DNA of 64,000 nucleotides, taken from assembly GCF_001658025.2 (NCBI RefSeq), contig NZ_CP014007.2, positions 5,332,001 to 5,396,000 of the forward strand. Reading direction: 5' to 3'. The DNA comes from Kosakonia oryzae. GTDB lineage: Bacteria; Pseudomonadota; Gammaproteobacteria; Enterobacterales; Enterobacteriaceae. Shown one piece after another: positions 45,406-58,428 of the stretch. Below the pieces are notes generated by a model. It was not told the DNA's origin. It searched no databases and saw nothing but the letters and a program-made list of their open reading frames with translations. Position 1 is the first letter of the stretch, and every line of letters begins with the position of its first letter. Made by a program: the position numbers and the translations under genes.

Positions 45406-45523
45406 AGCGAAACGTTTCGCTGAACGCAGTGTAGTACAAAGAATAATCTTATAACTATGTCTCAGTTGTAGAAGTGTGATCGATATCGAAACGTTTCGCG
45501 TCTGAATGTGATGAAAAAATCAG
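45406..45523 (-). promoter_or_regulatory. rbs control region: two RbsR-type operators and a possible CRP site
   Basis: AGCGAAACGTTTCGCT (45406-45421), 16 bp upstream of rbsD, and CGAAACGTTTCG (45487-45498) are perfect palindromes with centres 79 bp apart. Further upstream TGATTTTTTCATCACA on the minus strand (about 45507-45522) has one good CRP half-site. Confidence 0.8.
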
Positions 45524-45561
45524 CTTGATTATCTTAAATGAAATTCACAGGCATAAATAAC

Positions 45562-45588
45562 AAAAACCCCTCATAAAGAGGGGTTTTA
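45562..45588 (-). terminator. Terminator after kup
   Basis: CCCCTC-TTTAT-GAGGGG on the minus strand with a T5 tail, 6 bp beyond the kup stop. It separates kup from the rbs operon. Confidence 0.92.
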
Positions 45589-45593
45589 AACCG

Positions 45594-47462
45594 TTAAATT
45601 TCAACCTGCGTTCCCAACTCGATAACCCGGTTTGGTGGGATCTCAAACTGGTCCGGTGCGCGCAGCGCGTTGCGCTGTAATACCAGGTAGAGCTTGCCGC
45701 GCAGCCGCAAATACCATGGTCGTTTACCGAGGATCAACGACTCATGCGACATAAAGAAGGAAGTTTCCATCATCCGGCAATTGAGCCCTTCCAGACCGCA
45801 GCGATGGAACACCTCTTCAACGTTCGGCGTTTCGCGCCAGCCGTAACTGGCCACCACGCGCCAGAAAGTCGGCGATAACTGTTCAATCTGCACCCGACGC
45901 ACATTGTGGACGTAAGGCGCATCTTCAGTACGCAGCGTCAGCAGGATCACGCGTTCATGCAGCACCTTGTTGTGCTTCAGGTTATGCATCATGGCAAACG
46001 GAATGACATTCAGCGCACGGGACATATACACCGCCGTACCCGGCACACGAACCGGCGGCGATTTCTCCAGCGACGCAATCATCGCCTCCAGAGAGTTGCC
46101 GTGTTCGTGCATGCGGCGCAGCAGGCGGAACCGTTCACTTTTCCAGGTGGTCATCACCAGGAACATCACCATGCCGAGCGTTAACGGTAACCAGCCGCCG
46201 GAAACGATTTTATCGAGGTTCGCCGAGAACAGCGGCACATCGATACTCAGTAAGAAGATCAGAATCAGCCCCACCAGCACTTTATTCCAGTGCCAGTTTT
46301 TGCGTGCCACGGTCGTGGAAAGAATGGAGGTCAGCACCATCGTCCCGGTAACGGCAATACCGTAAGCCGCCGCCAGATTGCTGGAGTGTTCAAAGCTGAC
46401 AATCACCAGCACTACCGCAAAATAGAGTAGCCAGTTAATGAACGGGATATAGATTTGCCCGGATTCCATCTCCGAGGTATGGATAATACGCATCGGCGCC
46501 AGATAGCCCAGACGCACCGCCTGACGAGTTAGCGAGAAGACACCCGAAATAACCGCCTGCGACGCAATGACCGTCGCCAGCGTGGCGATAATCAACATTG
46601 GGATCAGCGCCCACTCAGGCGCCAGCAGGAAGAAGGGGTTTTTAATCGCTTCCGGCGTCTTCAACAACAATGCGCCTTGGCCAAAGTAATTCAGCACCAG
46701 CGACGGCAGCACCACAATAAACCACGCCACGCGGATCGGCAGCTTACCGAAATGCCCCATATCCGCATACAGCGCCTCGACACCGGTGATCGACAGCACC
46801 ACGGCGCCAAGCGCAACAAAAGAGACAGTCTTGTATTCAAGGAAGAAATTCACCGCCCAAAGCGGATTCAGCGCCTGCAATACTTCGGGATTTTCGATAA
46901 TACCGCGCGCGCCCAGCACGGCCAGAATCAAAAACCACGCCAGCATGATTGGTGCAAACAGTTTCCCCACCAATCCGGTACCGTGCTTTTGAATCATAAA
47001 CAGCAGGGTTAACACGATAATCGACAGCGGCACAATCCAGCTATCGAGCGAAGGCGCGACAATCTCCAGCCCCTCTATCGCCGACATCACCGAGATCGCG
47101 GGGGTAATAACCACCTCACCATAGAAAAAGCTGCCGCCAATCAATCCCATGATCACCAGCACCGAAGTCATTCTGGCCGAAGTGTTGCGACCGGCCAGCG
47201 ACATCAGCGTCAGAATACCGCCTTCACCGGCGTTATCCGCGCGCATGACGAACGTCAGATACTTAATGGAGACCACAAAAACCAGCAGCCAGAAGATCAG
47301 TGACAAAAAGCCGAAGACGGCATCACGCTCAACGCCAAAGCCAAACTGACCAGACAAACATTCACGAAGTGTATAAAGTGGGCTGGTGCCGATATCACCG
47401 TAGACAACCCCAATTGCCGCAAGAGTGACAGCGGGTAACGATTGTTTATTATCAGTGCTCAT
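45594..47462 (-). CDS. kup: Low-affinity potassium uptake protein Kup (TrkD)
   Basis: 622 aa, the E. coli length. Constitutive K+/H+ symporter with about 12 membrane helices in the first 440 residues ([17 protein letters not shown] near residue 20, a family hallmark) and a cytoplasmic C-terminal domain. Divergent from ravA-viaA. Confidence 0.98.
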   Translation of the reverse strand: MSTDNKQSLPAVTLAAIGVVYGDIGTSPLYTLRECLSGQFGFGVERDAVFGFLSLIFWLLVFVVSIKYLTFVMRADNAGEGGILTLMSLAGRNTSARMTSVLVIMGLIGGSFFYGEVVITPAISVMSAIEGLEIVAPSLDSWIVPLSIIVLTLLFMIQKHGTGLVGKLFAPIMLAWFLILAVLGARGIIENPEVLQALNPLWAVNFFLEYKTVSFVALGAVVLSITGVEALYADMGHFGKLPIRVAWFIVVLPSLVLNYFGQGALLLKTPEAIKNPFFLLAPEWALIPMLIIATLATVIASQAVISGVFSLTRQAVRLGYLAPMRIIHTSEMESGQIYIPFINWLLYFAVVLVIVSFEHSSNLAAAYGIAVTGTMVLTSILSTTVARKNWHWNKVLVGLILIFLLSIDVPLFSANLDKIVSGGWLPLTLGMVMFLVMTTWKSERFRLLRRMHEHGNSLEAMIASLEKSPPVRVPGTAVYMSRALNVIPFAMMHNLKHNKVLHERVILLTLRTEDAPYVHNVRRVQIEQLSPTFWRVVASYGWRETPNVEEVFHRCGLEGLNCRMMETSFFMSHESLILGKRPWYLRLRGKLYLVLQRNALRAPDQFEIPPNRVIELGTQVEI

Positions 47463-47684
47463 AGACTAATCTTTTGTTTGAATGACAAATGTGTGCTTAG
47501 TCCCTTGGCTCACAAAAAGCGCACAGTATGCACGATTATTTGCAAAATCGTACCCCTAAATGCGGCCACATTAATCTGGCGCAATGAAAATAAAGCCGTT
47601 CTTCAGTCTATTACAAGCCCTTTCGGAAACGTCTATACTCGCTTTTGCAAGCCGGATATCACGGCGAAAGGACGCAAATCTATT

Positions 47685-49181
47685 ATGGCTCACTCACATT
47701 TATTAGCAGAAAGAATTTCCCGCTTAAGCAGCACGCTGGAAAAAGGACTCTTTGAGCGTAGCCACGCTATCCGGTTGTGCCTGCTGGCCGCGCTGAGCGG
47801 CGAGAGCGTATTTCTTCTTGGCCCTCCAGGCATTGCGAAAAGCCTGATCGCTCGTCGTCTGAAATTCGCCTTTAAACATGCCCGCGCCTTTGAATACCTG
47901 ATGACGCGCTTCTCCACGCCGGAAGAGGTTTTTGGTCCGCTCTCCATTCAGGCGCTAAAAGATGAGGGGCGCTATGAGCGCTTAACCGACGGTTATCTTC
48001 CGGAAGCAGAAATCGTGTTTCTGGATGAGATCTGGAAAGCCGGCCCGGCGATCCTCAACACCCTGCTCACCGCCATTAACGAACGTCGATTCCGTAACGG
48101 CGCGAGCGAAGAGAAGATCCCGATGCGTTTGCTGGTGGCCGCCTCGAACGAACTGCCGGAAACCGACAGCAGCCTCGAAGCGCTGTATGATCGCATGTTA
48201 ATCCGCCTGTGGCTCGACAAAGTGCAGGAGAAGGGGAATTTCCGTTCCATGCTGGTCAGCCAGCAGGACGAGAACGAAAACCCGGTGCCCGCCGAATTGC
48301 AAATCACCGACGAGGAATATCAGCGTTGGCAACTGGAGATTGGGCTGGTCAAACTGCCCGATCCGGTCTTTGAGTTGATCTATACGCTGCGCCAGCAGCT
48401 CGATGCCTTACCGAATGCGCCGTATGTTTCCGATCGCCGCTGGAAAAAAGCTATCCGTCTATTACAGGCCAGCGCCTTTTTCAGCGGGCGCGATGCGGTT
48501 GCGCCCATTGATTTGATCCTGCTGAAAGATTGTCTGTGGCACGATGCCGAAAGCCTGCGTTTGCTGCAGCAGCAACTGGACATTTTGATGACCGGGCACG
48601 CGTGGCAGCAACAATCGATGCTGACACAGCTCACCAGTATCAATCAGCGCCATATGCAGCTTCAGCAGCAACAAAGCGACAAAACCGCGCTGAAAGTTAG
48701 CCGCCAGGGCGGTATGTTCAGCCGCCGTCCGCACTATGATTTGCCCGAAGGTCTGAACGAACCGCTGTTAACGCTACTGTTACAGCAGCCGCTAAAATTG
48801 CACGATTTACAGGTGATTCACATCACCATTGAGCGCAACGCGCTGGAGCAGTGGCTGGCGAAAGGCGGTGAAATCCGCGGCAAACTTAACGGTATCGGTT
48901 TTGCGCAGCCTTTAAATCTTGAGGTTGATACCTCCCTTCATCTGGTGATCCGCGATGTCAGTTTGCAGGGATCGCGCCTTGCGCTGCCTGGCGCCACTAC
49001 CGAAAACGTGCCGGAAGAGATCGCCCAACAACTGGAAGCGCTGGATAACACCTGGCACCAGCAGCACAGCCGTTTTAGCGAGCAGCAAAAATGCCTGTTC
49101 ATCTCTGGCGACTGGTTGGGTCGCATTGAAGCCAGCCTGCAGGACGTTCGCGCGCAGATCCAACAGGCGCGTCAATGCTAA
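47685..49181 (+). CDS. ravA: MoxR-family AAA+ ATPase RavA
   Basis: 498 aa from ATG 47685 ([10 protein letters not shown]), as in E. coli; the frame is open further upstream but that part overlaps the kup promoter region. Walker A GPPGIAKS near residue 46, Walker [10 protein letters not shown] near 110, sensor ASNELPE. RavA works with ViaA and the lysine decarboxylase CadA/LdcI and has been linked to Fe-S/respiratory complexes. It overlaps viaA by 7 bp. Confidence 0.97.
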   Translation: MAHSHLLAERISRLSSTLEKGLFERSHAIRLCLLAALSGESVFLLGPPGIAKSLIARRLKFAFKHARAFEYLMTRFSTPEEVFGPLSIQALKDEGRYERLTDGYLPEAEIVFLDEIWKAGPAILNTLLTAINERRFRNGASEEKIPMRLLVAASNELPETDSSLEALYDRMLIRLWLDKVQEKGNFRSMLVSQQDENENPVPAELQITDEEYQRWQLEIGLVKLPDPVFELIYTLRQQLDALPNAPYVSDRRWKKAIRLLQASAFFSGRDAVAPIDLILLKDCLWHDAESLRLLQQQLDILMTGHAWQQQSMLTQLTSINQRHMQLQQQQSDKTALKVSRQGGMFSRRPHYDLPEGLNEPLLTLLLQQPLKLHDLQVIHITIERNALEQWLAKGGEIRGKLNGIGFAQPLNLEVDTSLHLVIRDVSLQGSRLALPGATTENVPEEIAQQLEALDNTWHQQHSRFSEQQKCLFISGDWLGRIEASLQDVRAQIQQARQC

Positions 49182-50626
49182 CGCTGGAAACACTGAACCT
49201 GATGCTCACTATCAGCGAAGAGACGCTGGTGGAAGAGCTTATTGTTCTGCTGCTGGCTTCTCCGCAACTGGCACTGTTTTTTGAAAAATTCCCGCGCTTA
49301 AAACATGCGATTACGGAAGATATTCCCCGTTGGCGCGAAGTGCTAAAAAAGCATCTGAAAGAGACCGCGGTACCGCCGGAACTGGCGGAAGAAGTGCTGA
49401 GTTACCAGCAAAGCCAGCTACTCTCAACATCGCAATTTATCGTGCAGTTACCGCAGATCCTGGCATTACTGGAAAAGCTGCATTCGCCTTTTGCCGCCCA
49501 GGCCCGGCAAATGGTCACGGATAACCCGCAGTTCACACCCGCTTTGCATACCCTCTTTTTACAGCGCTGGCGTCTGAGCCTCGTCGTGCAAACCACCACC
49601 TTTAATCAGCAACTGCTGGAAGAGGAACGCGAGCAGTTGCTGAGTGAGGTGCAGGAGCGCATGACGTTGAGCGGGCAACTGGAGCCAGTGCTGGTCGAAA
49701 ATGAGAACGCCGCCGGACGCTTGTGGGATATGAGCGCCGGTCAGCTTAAACGCGGCGACTACCAGCTGATCATCAAATACGGCGATTTCCTGAAAGAGCA
49801 GCCGGAGCTGCAGCAACTGGCGGAGCAGCTTGGTCGCTCGCGGGAAGCGAAATCCGTGCCGCGCAAAGATGCACCGATGGAAACGTTCCGCATGCTGGTG
49901 CGTGAACCGGCCACCGTACCGGAACAGGTCGATGGTTTGCATCAGAGCGATGATATTTTGCGCCTGTTGCCGCCGGAGCTGGCAACGCTCGGCATTACGG
50001 AACTGGAATATGAGTTTTACCGGCGGCTGGTGGAAAAGCAACTGCTCACTTACCGTCTGCACGGCGATGCCTGGCGGGAAAAGGTTACCGAACGCCCGGT
50101 AATTCATCAGGATTTTGATGAACAACCGCGCGGGCCGTTTATCGTCTGCGTTGATACTTCCGGTTCAATGGGCGGGTTTAATGAGCAGTGCGCGAAAGCA
50201 TTCTGCCTGGCGCTGATGCGCGTGGCGCTGGCGGACAAACGGCGCTGCTTTATTATGCTGTTTTCCAGCGAAGTTGTGCGTTATGAACTGACCAGCGCGC
50301 AGGGGCTGGAGCAGGCGATCCGCTTTCTGAGCCAGCGCTTTCGTGGCGGAACCGATCTGGCAAGCTGTTTTCGGGCGATCATTGAACGGATGCAGGGCGG
50401 CGAATGGTTTGACGCCGACGCCGTGGTGATCTCGGATTTTATCGCCCAGCGACTGCCGGACGATATCATCAGCAAAGTGAAAGAGTTGCAGAACGTTCAC
50501 CAGCACCGCTTCCACGCGGTGGCAATGTCGGTACATGGTAAACCCGGCATCATGCGTATTTTCGATCATATATGGCGCTTTGATACCGGGATGCGCAGCC
50601 GCCTGCTGCGACGCTGGCGGCGTTAG
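49175..50626 (+). CDS. viaA: VWA-domain protein ViaA
   Basis: 483 aa. The helical N-terminal half is followed by a von Willebrand A domain with MIDAS motif DTSGSMGG near residue 328 and the downstream Thr/Asp sites ([14 protein letters not shown]). ViaA stimulates RavA ATPase and interacts with NuoA/F and fumarate reductase in E. coli. The ATG lies inside the end of ravA. Convergent with asnA, overlapping it by 4 bp. Confidence 0.97.
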   Translation: MLTLETLNLMLTISEETLVEELIVLLLASPQLALFFEKFPRLKHAITEDIPRWREVLKKHLKETAVPPELAEEVLSYQQSQLLSTSQFIVQLPQILALLEKLHSPFAAQARQMVTDNPQFTPALHTLFLQRWRLSLVVQTTTFNQQLLEEEREQLLSEVQERMTLSGQLEPVLVENENAAGRLWDMSAGQLKRGDYQLIIKYGDFLKEQPELQQLAEQLGRSREAKSVPRKDAPMETFRMLVREPATVPEQVDGLHQSDDILRLLPPELATLGITELEYEFYRRLVEKQLLTYRLHGDAWREKVTERPVIHQDFDEQPRGPFIVCVDTSGSMGGFNEQCAKAFCLALMRVALADKRRCFIMLFSSEVVRYELTSAQGLEQAIRFLSQRFRGGTDLASCFRAIIERMQGGEWFDADAVVISDFIAQRLPDDIISKVKELQNVHQHRFHAVAMSVHGKPGIMRIFDHIWRFDTGMRSRLLRRWRR

Positions 50627-51615
50627 AGCAGGCCGGAAACCTGCTCACGAACCGCGGCGGGCCACACACCGCACTGCACCTGACCGATATGCGGCAGCTG
50701 CAACAGCAGCATCGTCAGACGCGACTGACCAATACCCCCGCCGATGGTTTGCGGCATCTCACCGCGCAGCAGCGCCTGGTGCCACTCCAGTTGCAACCGA
50801 TCTTCATCGCCGGTGATCCGCAACTGACGTTTCAATGCCTCCGCATCTACGCGGATCCCCATCGAAGAGAGTTCCAGCGCATCTTCCAGCACCGGGTTCC
50901 ATACCAGAATATCGCCGTTCAGGCCGCTAAAGCCGGTTTCAGCAGCCGTGCTCCAGTCATCATAATCCGGTGCGCGCACATCGTGGCGCTTGCCGTCGCT
51001 GAGTTTGCCGCCAATCCCCATCAGGAACACCGCACCCAGCTCTTTCACAATCGCTTTTTCCCGCCCTTTGGCATCCAGTTCCGGGAAGCGGCTAAGCAGC
51101 GTTTCGCTGCGCACAAAATGGATCTGTTCCGGCAGAAATGGTACCAGCCCAAAAGTTTCGCTAACGGCGGCTTCAGTCGCTTTGATCCCGGACCAGATCG
51201 CTTCGACGGTGGATTTCAGCGTTGAAACATGGCGTTCGCCATCGCCCAGCACCCGTTCCCAGTCCCACTGATCAACATAAACGGAGTGAATAGCTGAAAG
51301 ACGGTCTTCATCCGGACGCAAAGCTTTCATATGGGTGTACAAGCCTTCTCCGGCGCTGAAATCATGCTGGCCCAGCGTCTGTCTTTTCCATTTCGCCAGT
51401 GAATGCACCACCTCAAAACGGGCATCCGGCAGCGTTTTCACATTAACCTGCACCGCTTTTTCACACCCTGACAGGTTATCCTGCGTGCCATCACCGACGC
51501 GGCTGAGGATCGGCGCCTGAACTTCAATCAGGTTTAGTTTCTCTTCCAGTTGGCGGGAAAAAAAAGATTTCACGAAGGCGATTTGGCGTTGTTTGGCGAT
51601 GTAAGCGGTTTTCAT
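50623..51615 (-). CDS. asnA: Aspartate--ammonia ligase (asparagine synthetase A)
   Basis: 330 aa. Makes asparagine from aspartate, ammonia and ATP; class II aaRS-like fold. Conserved [29 protein letters not shown] and the motif-3-like [20 protein letters not shown] near the end. Divergent from asnC, its activator. Confidence 0.98.
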   Translation of the reverse strand: MKTAYIAKQRQIAFVKSFFSRQLEEKLNLIEVQAPILSRVGDGTQDNLSGCEKAVQVNVKTLPDARFEVVHSLAKWKRQTLGQHDFSAGEGLYTHMKALRPDEDRLSAIHSVYVDQWDWERVLGDGERHVSTLKSTVEAIWSGIKATEAAVSETFGLVPFLPEQIHFVRSETLLSRFPELDAKGREKAIVKELGAVFLMGIGGKLSDGKRHDVRAPDYDDWSTAAETGFSGLNGDILVWNPVLEDALELSSMGIRVDAEALKRQLRITGDEDRLQLEWHQALLRGEMPQTIGGGIGQSRLTMLLLQLPHIGQVQCGVWPAAVREQVSGLL

Positions 51616-51765
51616 TATGTTACTCCTGTCTTCTGTTGCTGATAATTAAGCAACAAAACACCGCCTCAACTCAACAATCCACAATTAAAAAGGCCATTTC
51701 AGTTTTAAACCGTTAAAATAAGCGTATAAAATAGAAAGAATCTTTATTCCTCATAAGAAAATCAT

Positions 51766-52224
51766 ATGGAAAATTATCAGATCGATAATCTGGACCGCGG
51801 CATCCTCGACGCGTTAATGGCCAATGCGCGCACCGCTTATGCGGAACTGGCCAAACAATTTGGCGTCAGCCCCGGCACCATTCATGTGCGTGTAGAAAAG
51901 ATGAAGCAAGCCGGGATCATCACTGGCGCGCGTATCGATGTCAGCCCGAAGCAGCTCGGTTACGATGTCTGCTGCTTTATTGGCATCATTTTGAAGAGCG
52001 CGAAAGATTACCCTTCAGCGCTGGCGAAACTGGAAAGTCTGGAAGAAGTGACCGAAGCCTATTACACCACCGGCCACTACAGCATCTTTATAAAGGTGAT
52101 GTGTCGATCCATTGATGCCCTGCAACAGGTACTTATCAACAAGATCCAAACAATTGATGAAATTCAGTCCACGGAAACATTGATCTCCCTGCAAAACCCT
52201 ATCATGCGCACGATCCGCCCTTAA
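51766..52224 (+). CDS. asnC: Lrp-family regulator AsnC
   Basis: 152 aa. N-terminal HTH (AYAELAKQFGVSPGTIHVRVEK) and C-terminal RAM domain that binds asparagine. Activates asnA and autoregulates. Divergent from asnA with 150 bp between, and transcribed toward mioC and oriC. Confidence 0.97.
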   Translation: MENYQIDNLDRGILDALMANARTAYAELAKQFGVSPGTIHVRVEKMKQAGIITGARIDVSPKQLGYDVCCFIGIILKSAKDYPSALAKLESLEEVTEAYYTTGHYSIFIKVMCRSIDALQQVLINKIQTIDEIQSTETLISLQNPIMRTIRP

Positions 52225-52256
52225 CGGGGCGTTTTCGTCCTTCCTTAATACCCATA

Positions 52257-52265
52257 TTGTCCACA
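52257..52265 (+). promoter_or_regulatory. DnaA box in mioC promoter region
   Basis: TTGTCCACA differs from the consensus TTATCCACA by one base. The E. coli mioC promoter is repressed by DnaA at this place. Confidence 0.7.
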
Positions 52266-52343
52266 GGTAGATCCCAGACCTTTCACAGCGTACAATACGC
52301 CTCACTTTGTCGCCGGATGGCGAATAAACGGAGCGGGGTTTTC

Positions 52344-52793
52344 ATGGCGGATATCACTCTTATTAGCGGCAGCACCCTCGGCGGTGCGGAATATGTGGCG
52401 GAACACCTGGCTGAAAAGCTGGAAGATGCCGGTTATAGCACCGAGACGCTGCACGGCCCGCTATTAGAGGATCTTTCGCCACAGGGCATCTGGCTGGTGA
52501 TCAGTTCCACCCATGGGGCTGGCGATCTGCCTGAGAACCTGCAACCGTTTTTAGACGATCTACAGGAACAGAAGCCGGATCTCGCCCAGGTGCGCTTTGG
52601 CGCGATCGGCATCGGTAGCCGCGAATATGACACCTTCTGCCAGGCAATCGAGAAGATTGAAGCCGCATTGAAGGCAAATGGCGCGAAACAGATCGGTGAA
52701 ACACTGAAGATCAACATTCTTGAACACGATATTCCGGAGGATCCGGCGGAAGAATGGCTGGGATCCTGGAAAAATTTACTCAAGAACGATTAA
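52344..52793 (+). CDS. mioC: Flavodoxin-like protein MioC
   Basis: 149 aa from ATG 52344 (MADITLISGSTLGGAEY); the longer frame covers the promoter. FMN-binding flavodoxin with the phosphate loop SGSTLGGAE and STHGAGDLP. E. coli MioC supports biotin synthase electron transfer in vitro. Transcription runs into oriC, as in E. coli. Confidence 0.96.
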   Translation: MADITLISGSTLGGAEYVAEHLAEKLEDAGYSTETLHGPLLEDLSPQGIWLVISSTHGAGDLPENLQPFLDDLQEQKPDLAQVRFGAIGIGSREYDTFCQAIEKIEAALKANGAKQIGETLKINILEHDIPEDPAEEWLGSWKNLLKND

Positions 52794-53085
52794 AGATCGC
52801 GCGATCAGTTGTGGATAACTATACTCAAAAGGCCTTATTAACCGGTAGTTATCCAATGAATAACCCTTGTGTAGTTTTCAGCCTGTGTATAAACAGGCAT
52901 TCTGATCCCAGCTTATACTGTTCAGGATCACCGATCATTCACAGCTAATGATCCTCTCTAATAAATTGATCTTACAGCGATGATCCGGGTTATCCACAAG
53001 ACATCGCGATCCTAATAAGAGATCACAATAGAACAGATCTCTCTATATAAAAGATCTTCTTTTTAATACCCGGGATCCGGATCTT
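52794..53085. other. oriC: Chromosomal replication origin oriC
   Basis: Lies between mioC and mnmG as in E. coli, inverted in this window. DnaA boxes: TTATCCACA at 52990-52998 (R1 equivalent), TGTGGATAA at 52810-52818 (R4), TGTGTATAA at 52884-52892 (R2) and TTATCCAAT at 52849-52857 (R3-like). The AT-rich unwinding region with GATCT-started 13-mers lies at about 53012-53078. At least 13 GATC sites between 52801 and 53090 fit Dam/SeqA control. Confidence 0.97.
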
Positions 53086-53165
53086 TCTCACTGGACTAAA
53101 GTTGAGTAGAATCCACGGCCCGGGCTTCAATCCAATTTCTAACCGCTTAGGCGAGGCATACCACC

Positions 53166-55055
53166 ATGTTTTATCCGGATCCTTTTGACGTCATTATCAT
53201 TGGCGGGGGTCATGCAGGTACTGAGGCCGCGATGGCCGCAGCACGTATGGGTCAACAGACTCTGCTTTTGACACACAATATCGACACGCTGGGGCAGATG
53301 AGCTGCAACCCGGCAATCGGCGGTATTGGGAAAGGACACCTGGTAAAAGAAGTGGATGCGCTCGGCGGGCTGATGGCGAAAGCGATCGATCAGGCGGGAA
53401 TTCAGTTTAGGATACTAAACGCGAGCAAAGGCCCGGCGGTGCGCGCCACTCGTGCGCAGGCAGACCGCGTGCTTTACCGTCAGGCGGTACGCACCGCTCT
53501 GGAAAACCAGCCGAACCTGATGATCTTCCAGCAGGCGGTTGAAGATCTGATCGTGGAAAACGATCGCGTTGTTGGCGCAGTCACCCAGATGGGGCTGAAA
53601 TTCCGCGCCAAAGCCGTGGTGCTGACGGTCGGAACATTCCTCGACGGTAAAATTCACATCGGCCTTGATAACTACAGTGGTGGCCGCGCTGGCGATCCGC
53701 CGTCTATTCCGCTCTCACGCCGCCTGCGTGAACTGCCGTTGCGCGTCAGCCGTCTGAAAACCGGGACGCCGCCGCGTATTGACGCCCGTACCATCGACTT
53801 CAGCGTTCTGGCGCAGCAGCACGGGGACAACCCGATGCCGGTATTCTCGTTTATGGGTAACGCCGCGCAGCATCCGCGTCAGGTACCATGCTATATCACG
53901 CATACCAATGAAAAAACCCATGACGTGATCCGTAATAACCTCGATCGTAGCCCGATGTACGCTGGTGTGATCGAAGGGATCGGTCCGCGTTACTGCCCAT
54001 CGATCGAAGACAAAGTGATGCGCTTTGCCGATCGCAACCAACATCAGATCTTCCTGGAACCGGAAGGGCTGACCTCCAACGAAATTTATCCGAATGGTAT
54101 CTCCACCAGCTTGCCGTTTGATGTGCAGATGCAAATTGTTCGTTCCATGCAGGGGATGGAAAACGCGAAGATCGTGCGCCCTGGCTATGCCATTGAGTAC
54201 GATTTCTTTGACCCGCGTGATTTGAAGCCGACGCTGGAAAGCAAATATATCCATGGCCTGTTCTTTGCCGGACAGATTAACGGTACCACCGGTTACGAAG
54301 AAGCTGCTGCGCAAGGGTTATTGGCCGGTCTGAACGCCGGACGCTTCTCTGCTGAAAAAGAGGGCTGGGCGCCGCGTCGTGACCAGGCTTATCTCGGTGT
54401 GCTGGTGGACGATCTCTGCACACTCGGCACCAAAGAGCCGTACCGCATGTTCACCTCCCGCGCGGAGTATCGTCTGATGCTGCGCGAAGATAACGCTGAC
54501 CTGCGTCTGACCGAGGCTGGTCGCGAGCTGGGTCTGGTGGACAATGAACGCTGGGCGCGCTTTAACGAGAAGCTGGAAACGATTGAACGTGAACGCCAGC
54601 GTCTGAAATCGCAGTGGGTTTCACCGACATCGGAACATGCTCCGGCGGTGAATGCGCATCTGACTGCGCCATTATCGCGTGAAGCCAGCGGTGAAGATCT
54701 GCTGCGTCGCCCGGAAATGACTTACGAACAACTGGTACAGTTGACACCGTTCGCGCCGGGTCTTGATGACCAGCAAGCAGCTGAACAGGTTGAAATCCAG
54801 GTGAAATACGAAGGTTACATTGCACGCCAGCAGGATGAGATCGAAAAACAACAGCGCAATGAAAACACGTTGTTGCCGGCATCGCTGGATTACCGTCAGG
54901 TGAATGGTCTGTCCAACGAAGTGATCGCCAAACTTAACGATCACAAACCTTCCTCGATCGGTCAGGCATCGCGTATTTCCGGCATCACGCCTGCGGCAAT
55001 TTCCATTTTGCTGGTGTGGCTGAAAAAACAAGGTATGCTTCGCCGCAGCGCTTAA
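53166..55055 (+). CDS. mnmG: tRNA uridine-5-carboxymethylaminomethyl modification enzyme MnmG (GidA)
   Basis: 629 aa. FAD protein that with MnmE makes cmnm5U34 in tRNAs. The N-terminal dinucleotide fold is [17 protein letters not shown] (residues about 12-28). Further signatures are [21 protein letters not shown] and [17 protein letters not shown], ending in the helical MnmE-binding domain. First gene after oriC, transcribed away from it. Confidence 0.98.
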   Translation: MFYPDPFDVIIIGGGHAGTEAAMAAARMGQQTLLLTHNIDTLGQMSCNPAIGGIGKGHLVKEVDALGGLMAKAIDQAGIQFRILNASKGPAVRATRAQADRVLYRQAVRTALENQPNLMIFQQAVEDLIVENDRVVGAVTQMGLKFRAKAVVLTVGTFLDGKIHIGLDNYSGGRAGDPPSIPLSRRLRELPLRVSRLKTGTPPRIDARTIDFSVLAQQHGDNPMPVFSFMGNAAQHPRQVPCYITHTNEKTHDVIRNNLDRSPMYAGVIEGIGPRYCPSIEDKVMRFADRNQHQIFLEPEGLTSNEIYPNGISTSLPFDVQMQIVRSMQGMENAKIVRPGYAIEYDFFDPRDLKPTLESKYIHGLFFAGQINGTTGYEEAAAQGLLAGLNAGRFSAEKEGWAPRRDQAYLGVLVDDLCTLGTKEPYRMFTSRAEYRLMLREDNADLRLTEAGRELGLVDNERWARFNEKLETIERERQRLKSQWVSPTSEHAPAVNAHLTAPLSREASGEDLLRRPEMTYEQLVQLTPFAPGLDDQQAAEQVEIQVKYEGYIARQQDEIEKQQRNENTLLPASLDYRQVNGLSNEVIAKLNDHKPSSIGQASRISGITPAAISILLVWLKKQGMLRRSA

Positions 55056-55063
55056 CAACATTG

Positions 55064-55085
55064 CCCGGCAGCGCTTGCCGGGCCG
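55064..55085. repeat. REP-like palindrome between mnmG and rsmG
   Basis: GCCCGGC-AGCGCTT-GCCGGGC imperfect hairpin directly after the mnmG stop, of the REP/PU type seen between enterobacterial cistrons. Probably an mRNA stability element. Confidence 0.55.
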
Positions 55086-55149
55086 ACTGGACTTTTGGGA
55101 CGGGAAGCATCGCGCTGCCCGCCGCTTAGTATCTCAACAGGTATTCACT

Positions 55150-55773
55150 GTGCTCAATAAACTCTCTCGTCTGCTGGATGAAGCAGGCATTTCGTTGTCG
55201 GTTGAACAGCAGAAACAGCTGGTGGCCTATGTCGAACTGCTGCACAAATGGAACAAGGCCTATAACCTGACCTCTGTGCGCGATCCGAACGAGATGCTCA
55301 TCCGCCATATTCTCGACAGTATTGTCGTCGCGCCGTACCTGCAAGGGACGCGTTTTATCGATGTTGGCACTGGGCCGGGGTTACCGGGGATCCCGCTTTC
55401 GATCGTCCGTCCTGAATCCCATTTCACACTGCTCGACAGCCTGGGGAAACGCGTTCGTTTCTTACGCCAGGTACAGCATGAGCTGAAATTGGGCAACGTT
55501 GAGCCGGTTCAGAGCCGCGTTGAAGATTTCCCGGCCGAGCCGCCATTTGACGGTGTGATTAGCCGTGCCTTTGCCTCGCTGAATGATATGGTGAACTGGT
55601 GTCACCATTTGCCGGGCGAAGAGGGGCGTTTCTACGCGCTTAAAGGGCTGGTGCCGGAAGATGAGATCGCGCTGTTACCTGCGGAGCTAGCCGTTGAATC
55701 TATTGTTAAACTGAATGTTCCACACCTGGAAGGCGAACGTCATCTGGTGATCGTTAAGCCAAATAAAGTTTAA
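55150..55773 (+). CDS. rsmG: 16S rRNA (guanine527-N7)-methyltransferase RsmG (GidB)
   Basis: 207 aa from GTG 55150, which gives the E. coli N-terminus (MLNKLSRLL) and length; the frame opens earlier at 55075. Class I SAM methyltransferase with [14 protein letters not shown] near residue 75. Methylates G527 of 16S rRNA; loss gives low-level streptomycin resistance. Confidence 0.96.
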   Translation: MLNKLSRLLDEAGISLSVEQQKQLVAYVELLHKWNKAYNLTSVRDPNEMLIRHILDSIVVAPYLQGTRFIDVGTGPGLPGIPLSIVRPESHFTLLDSLGKRVRFLRQVQHELKLGNVEPVQSRVEDFPAEPPFDGVISRAFASLNDMVNWCHHLPGEEGRFYALKGLVPEDEIALLPAELAVESIVKLNVPHLEGERHLVIVKPNKV

Positions 55774-56390
55774 TTTTTATCAAAAAATGTATCTTTCGTG
55801 CTGTTGCTGAGATGTTAAAAAATGCAGGGAAAAAGGGCGATACGTTCAGTTACATTTCACCGTCTTGTTACCAGGATTTTTCTGACATTTAACGTCCGGA
55901 ATTTAATTCATGGAAATAATAGTCAACAGTGAAAATATCAGTCCGCTAAAAGTCGGCTGGCAGAATGAAATACGTATGTAAAATAATTATTATAAATGTC
56001 AATGAAAGGTTTTCGATGTATAGGCGGGTGTTTTAAAAAGAGTTGTGATAAATCGTCTTGAATATCATAAAGTTGAAAAGTGGTAATTTCTTTGCGTGAT
56101 TAACTCTGTAGACGCATAAATGTTTAATTTGTGACCGAGCGCACGCTTTGTCGTTGGGTTTTTGGTGTTATTCGCACTTTTGCCCGACAGTTCACAGTTT
56201 CCTTAAAAGTTTAAAAATAGCGCTCGGGAAAAATATTTAAACATTTATTCACCTTTTTGCTACTTATTGTTTGAAATCACGAGGCCGCACCGTATAATTT
56301 GACCGCTTTTTGATGCTTGACTCCGGACCATAAAGAACGTTTTATACGACACGCGGCATACCTCAAAGGGAGCAGGAGTTAAGAAACGTC
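55774..56390. promoter_or_regulatory. rsmG-atpI intergenic region with atp operon promoter
   Basis: 617 bp of AT-rich DNA without a supported gene. Promoter TTGAAA (56271-56276), 16-bp spacer, TATAAT (56293-56298), about 90 bp before atpI, is the likely atpp1. A 23-codon frame at 55910 lacks a good ribosome site and was not called. Confidence 0.75.
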
Positions 56391-57598
<1,208 letters not shown>

Positions 57599-57628
57599 TT
57601 TTTAACAACACTACTACGTTTTAACTGA

Positions 57629-57912
<284 letters not shown>

Positions 57913-57944
57913 TAGAACGTTAACCAGATAAGAGGCATTGTGCT

Positions 57945-58415
57945 GTGAATCTAAACGCAACAATCCTCGGCCAGGCCATCGCGTTTGTCCTGTTCGTTCT
58001 GTTCTGCATGAAGTATGTATGGCCGCCGTTAATGGCTGCCATCGAAAAACGTCAGAAAGAAATTGCTGACGGTCTTGCTTCCGCAGAACGAGCTAAAAAG
58101 GATTTGGATCTTGCACAGGCCAATGCGACCGACCAGCTGAAAAAAGCGAAAGCTGAAGCTCAGGTTATCATTGAACAGGCGAACAAACGCCGTGCTCAGA
58201 TCCTGGATGAAGCGAAAGCAGAAGCCGAGCAGGAACGTAACAAAATCGTCGCGCAAGCGCAGGCTGAAATTGATGCCGAGCGTAAACGTGCGCGCGAAGA
58301 GCTGCGTAAACAGGTGGCTCTGCTGGCAGTAGCCGGCGCCGAGAAGATCATCGAACGTTCCGTGGATGAAGCTGCTAACAGCGACATCGTGAATAAACTG
58401 GTCGCTGAACTGTAA
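57945..58415 (+). CDS. atpF: F1Fo ATP synthase subunit b
   Basis: 156 aa, starting at GTG as in E. coli. N-terminal membrane helix (4-24) and a long charged coiled coil that forms the peripheral stalk dimer. Confidence 0.98.
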   Translation: MNLNATILGQAIAFVLFVLFCMKYVWPPLMAAIEKRQKEIADGLASAERAKKDLDLAQANATDQLKKAKAEAQVIIEQANKRRAQILDEAKAEAEQERNKIVAQAQAEIDAERKRAREELRKQVALLAVAGAEKIIERSVDEAANSDIVNKLVAEL

Positions 58416-58428
58416 GGAGGAGGGGCTG

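Noticed and set aside
52884-52896. CTGTGTATAAACAG in oriC as a LexA box
   Set aside because: The CTG and CAG are separated by 8 bp instead of 10, and the sequence is better explained by DnaA box R2.
55910-55981. 23-codon frame starting ATGGAAATAATAGTC between rsmG and atpI
   Set aside because: No convincing ribosome site or promoter, AT-rich setting, and such a short frame is expected by chance.
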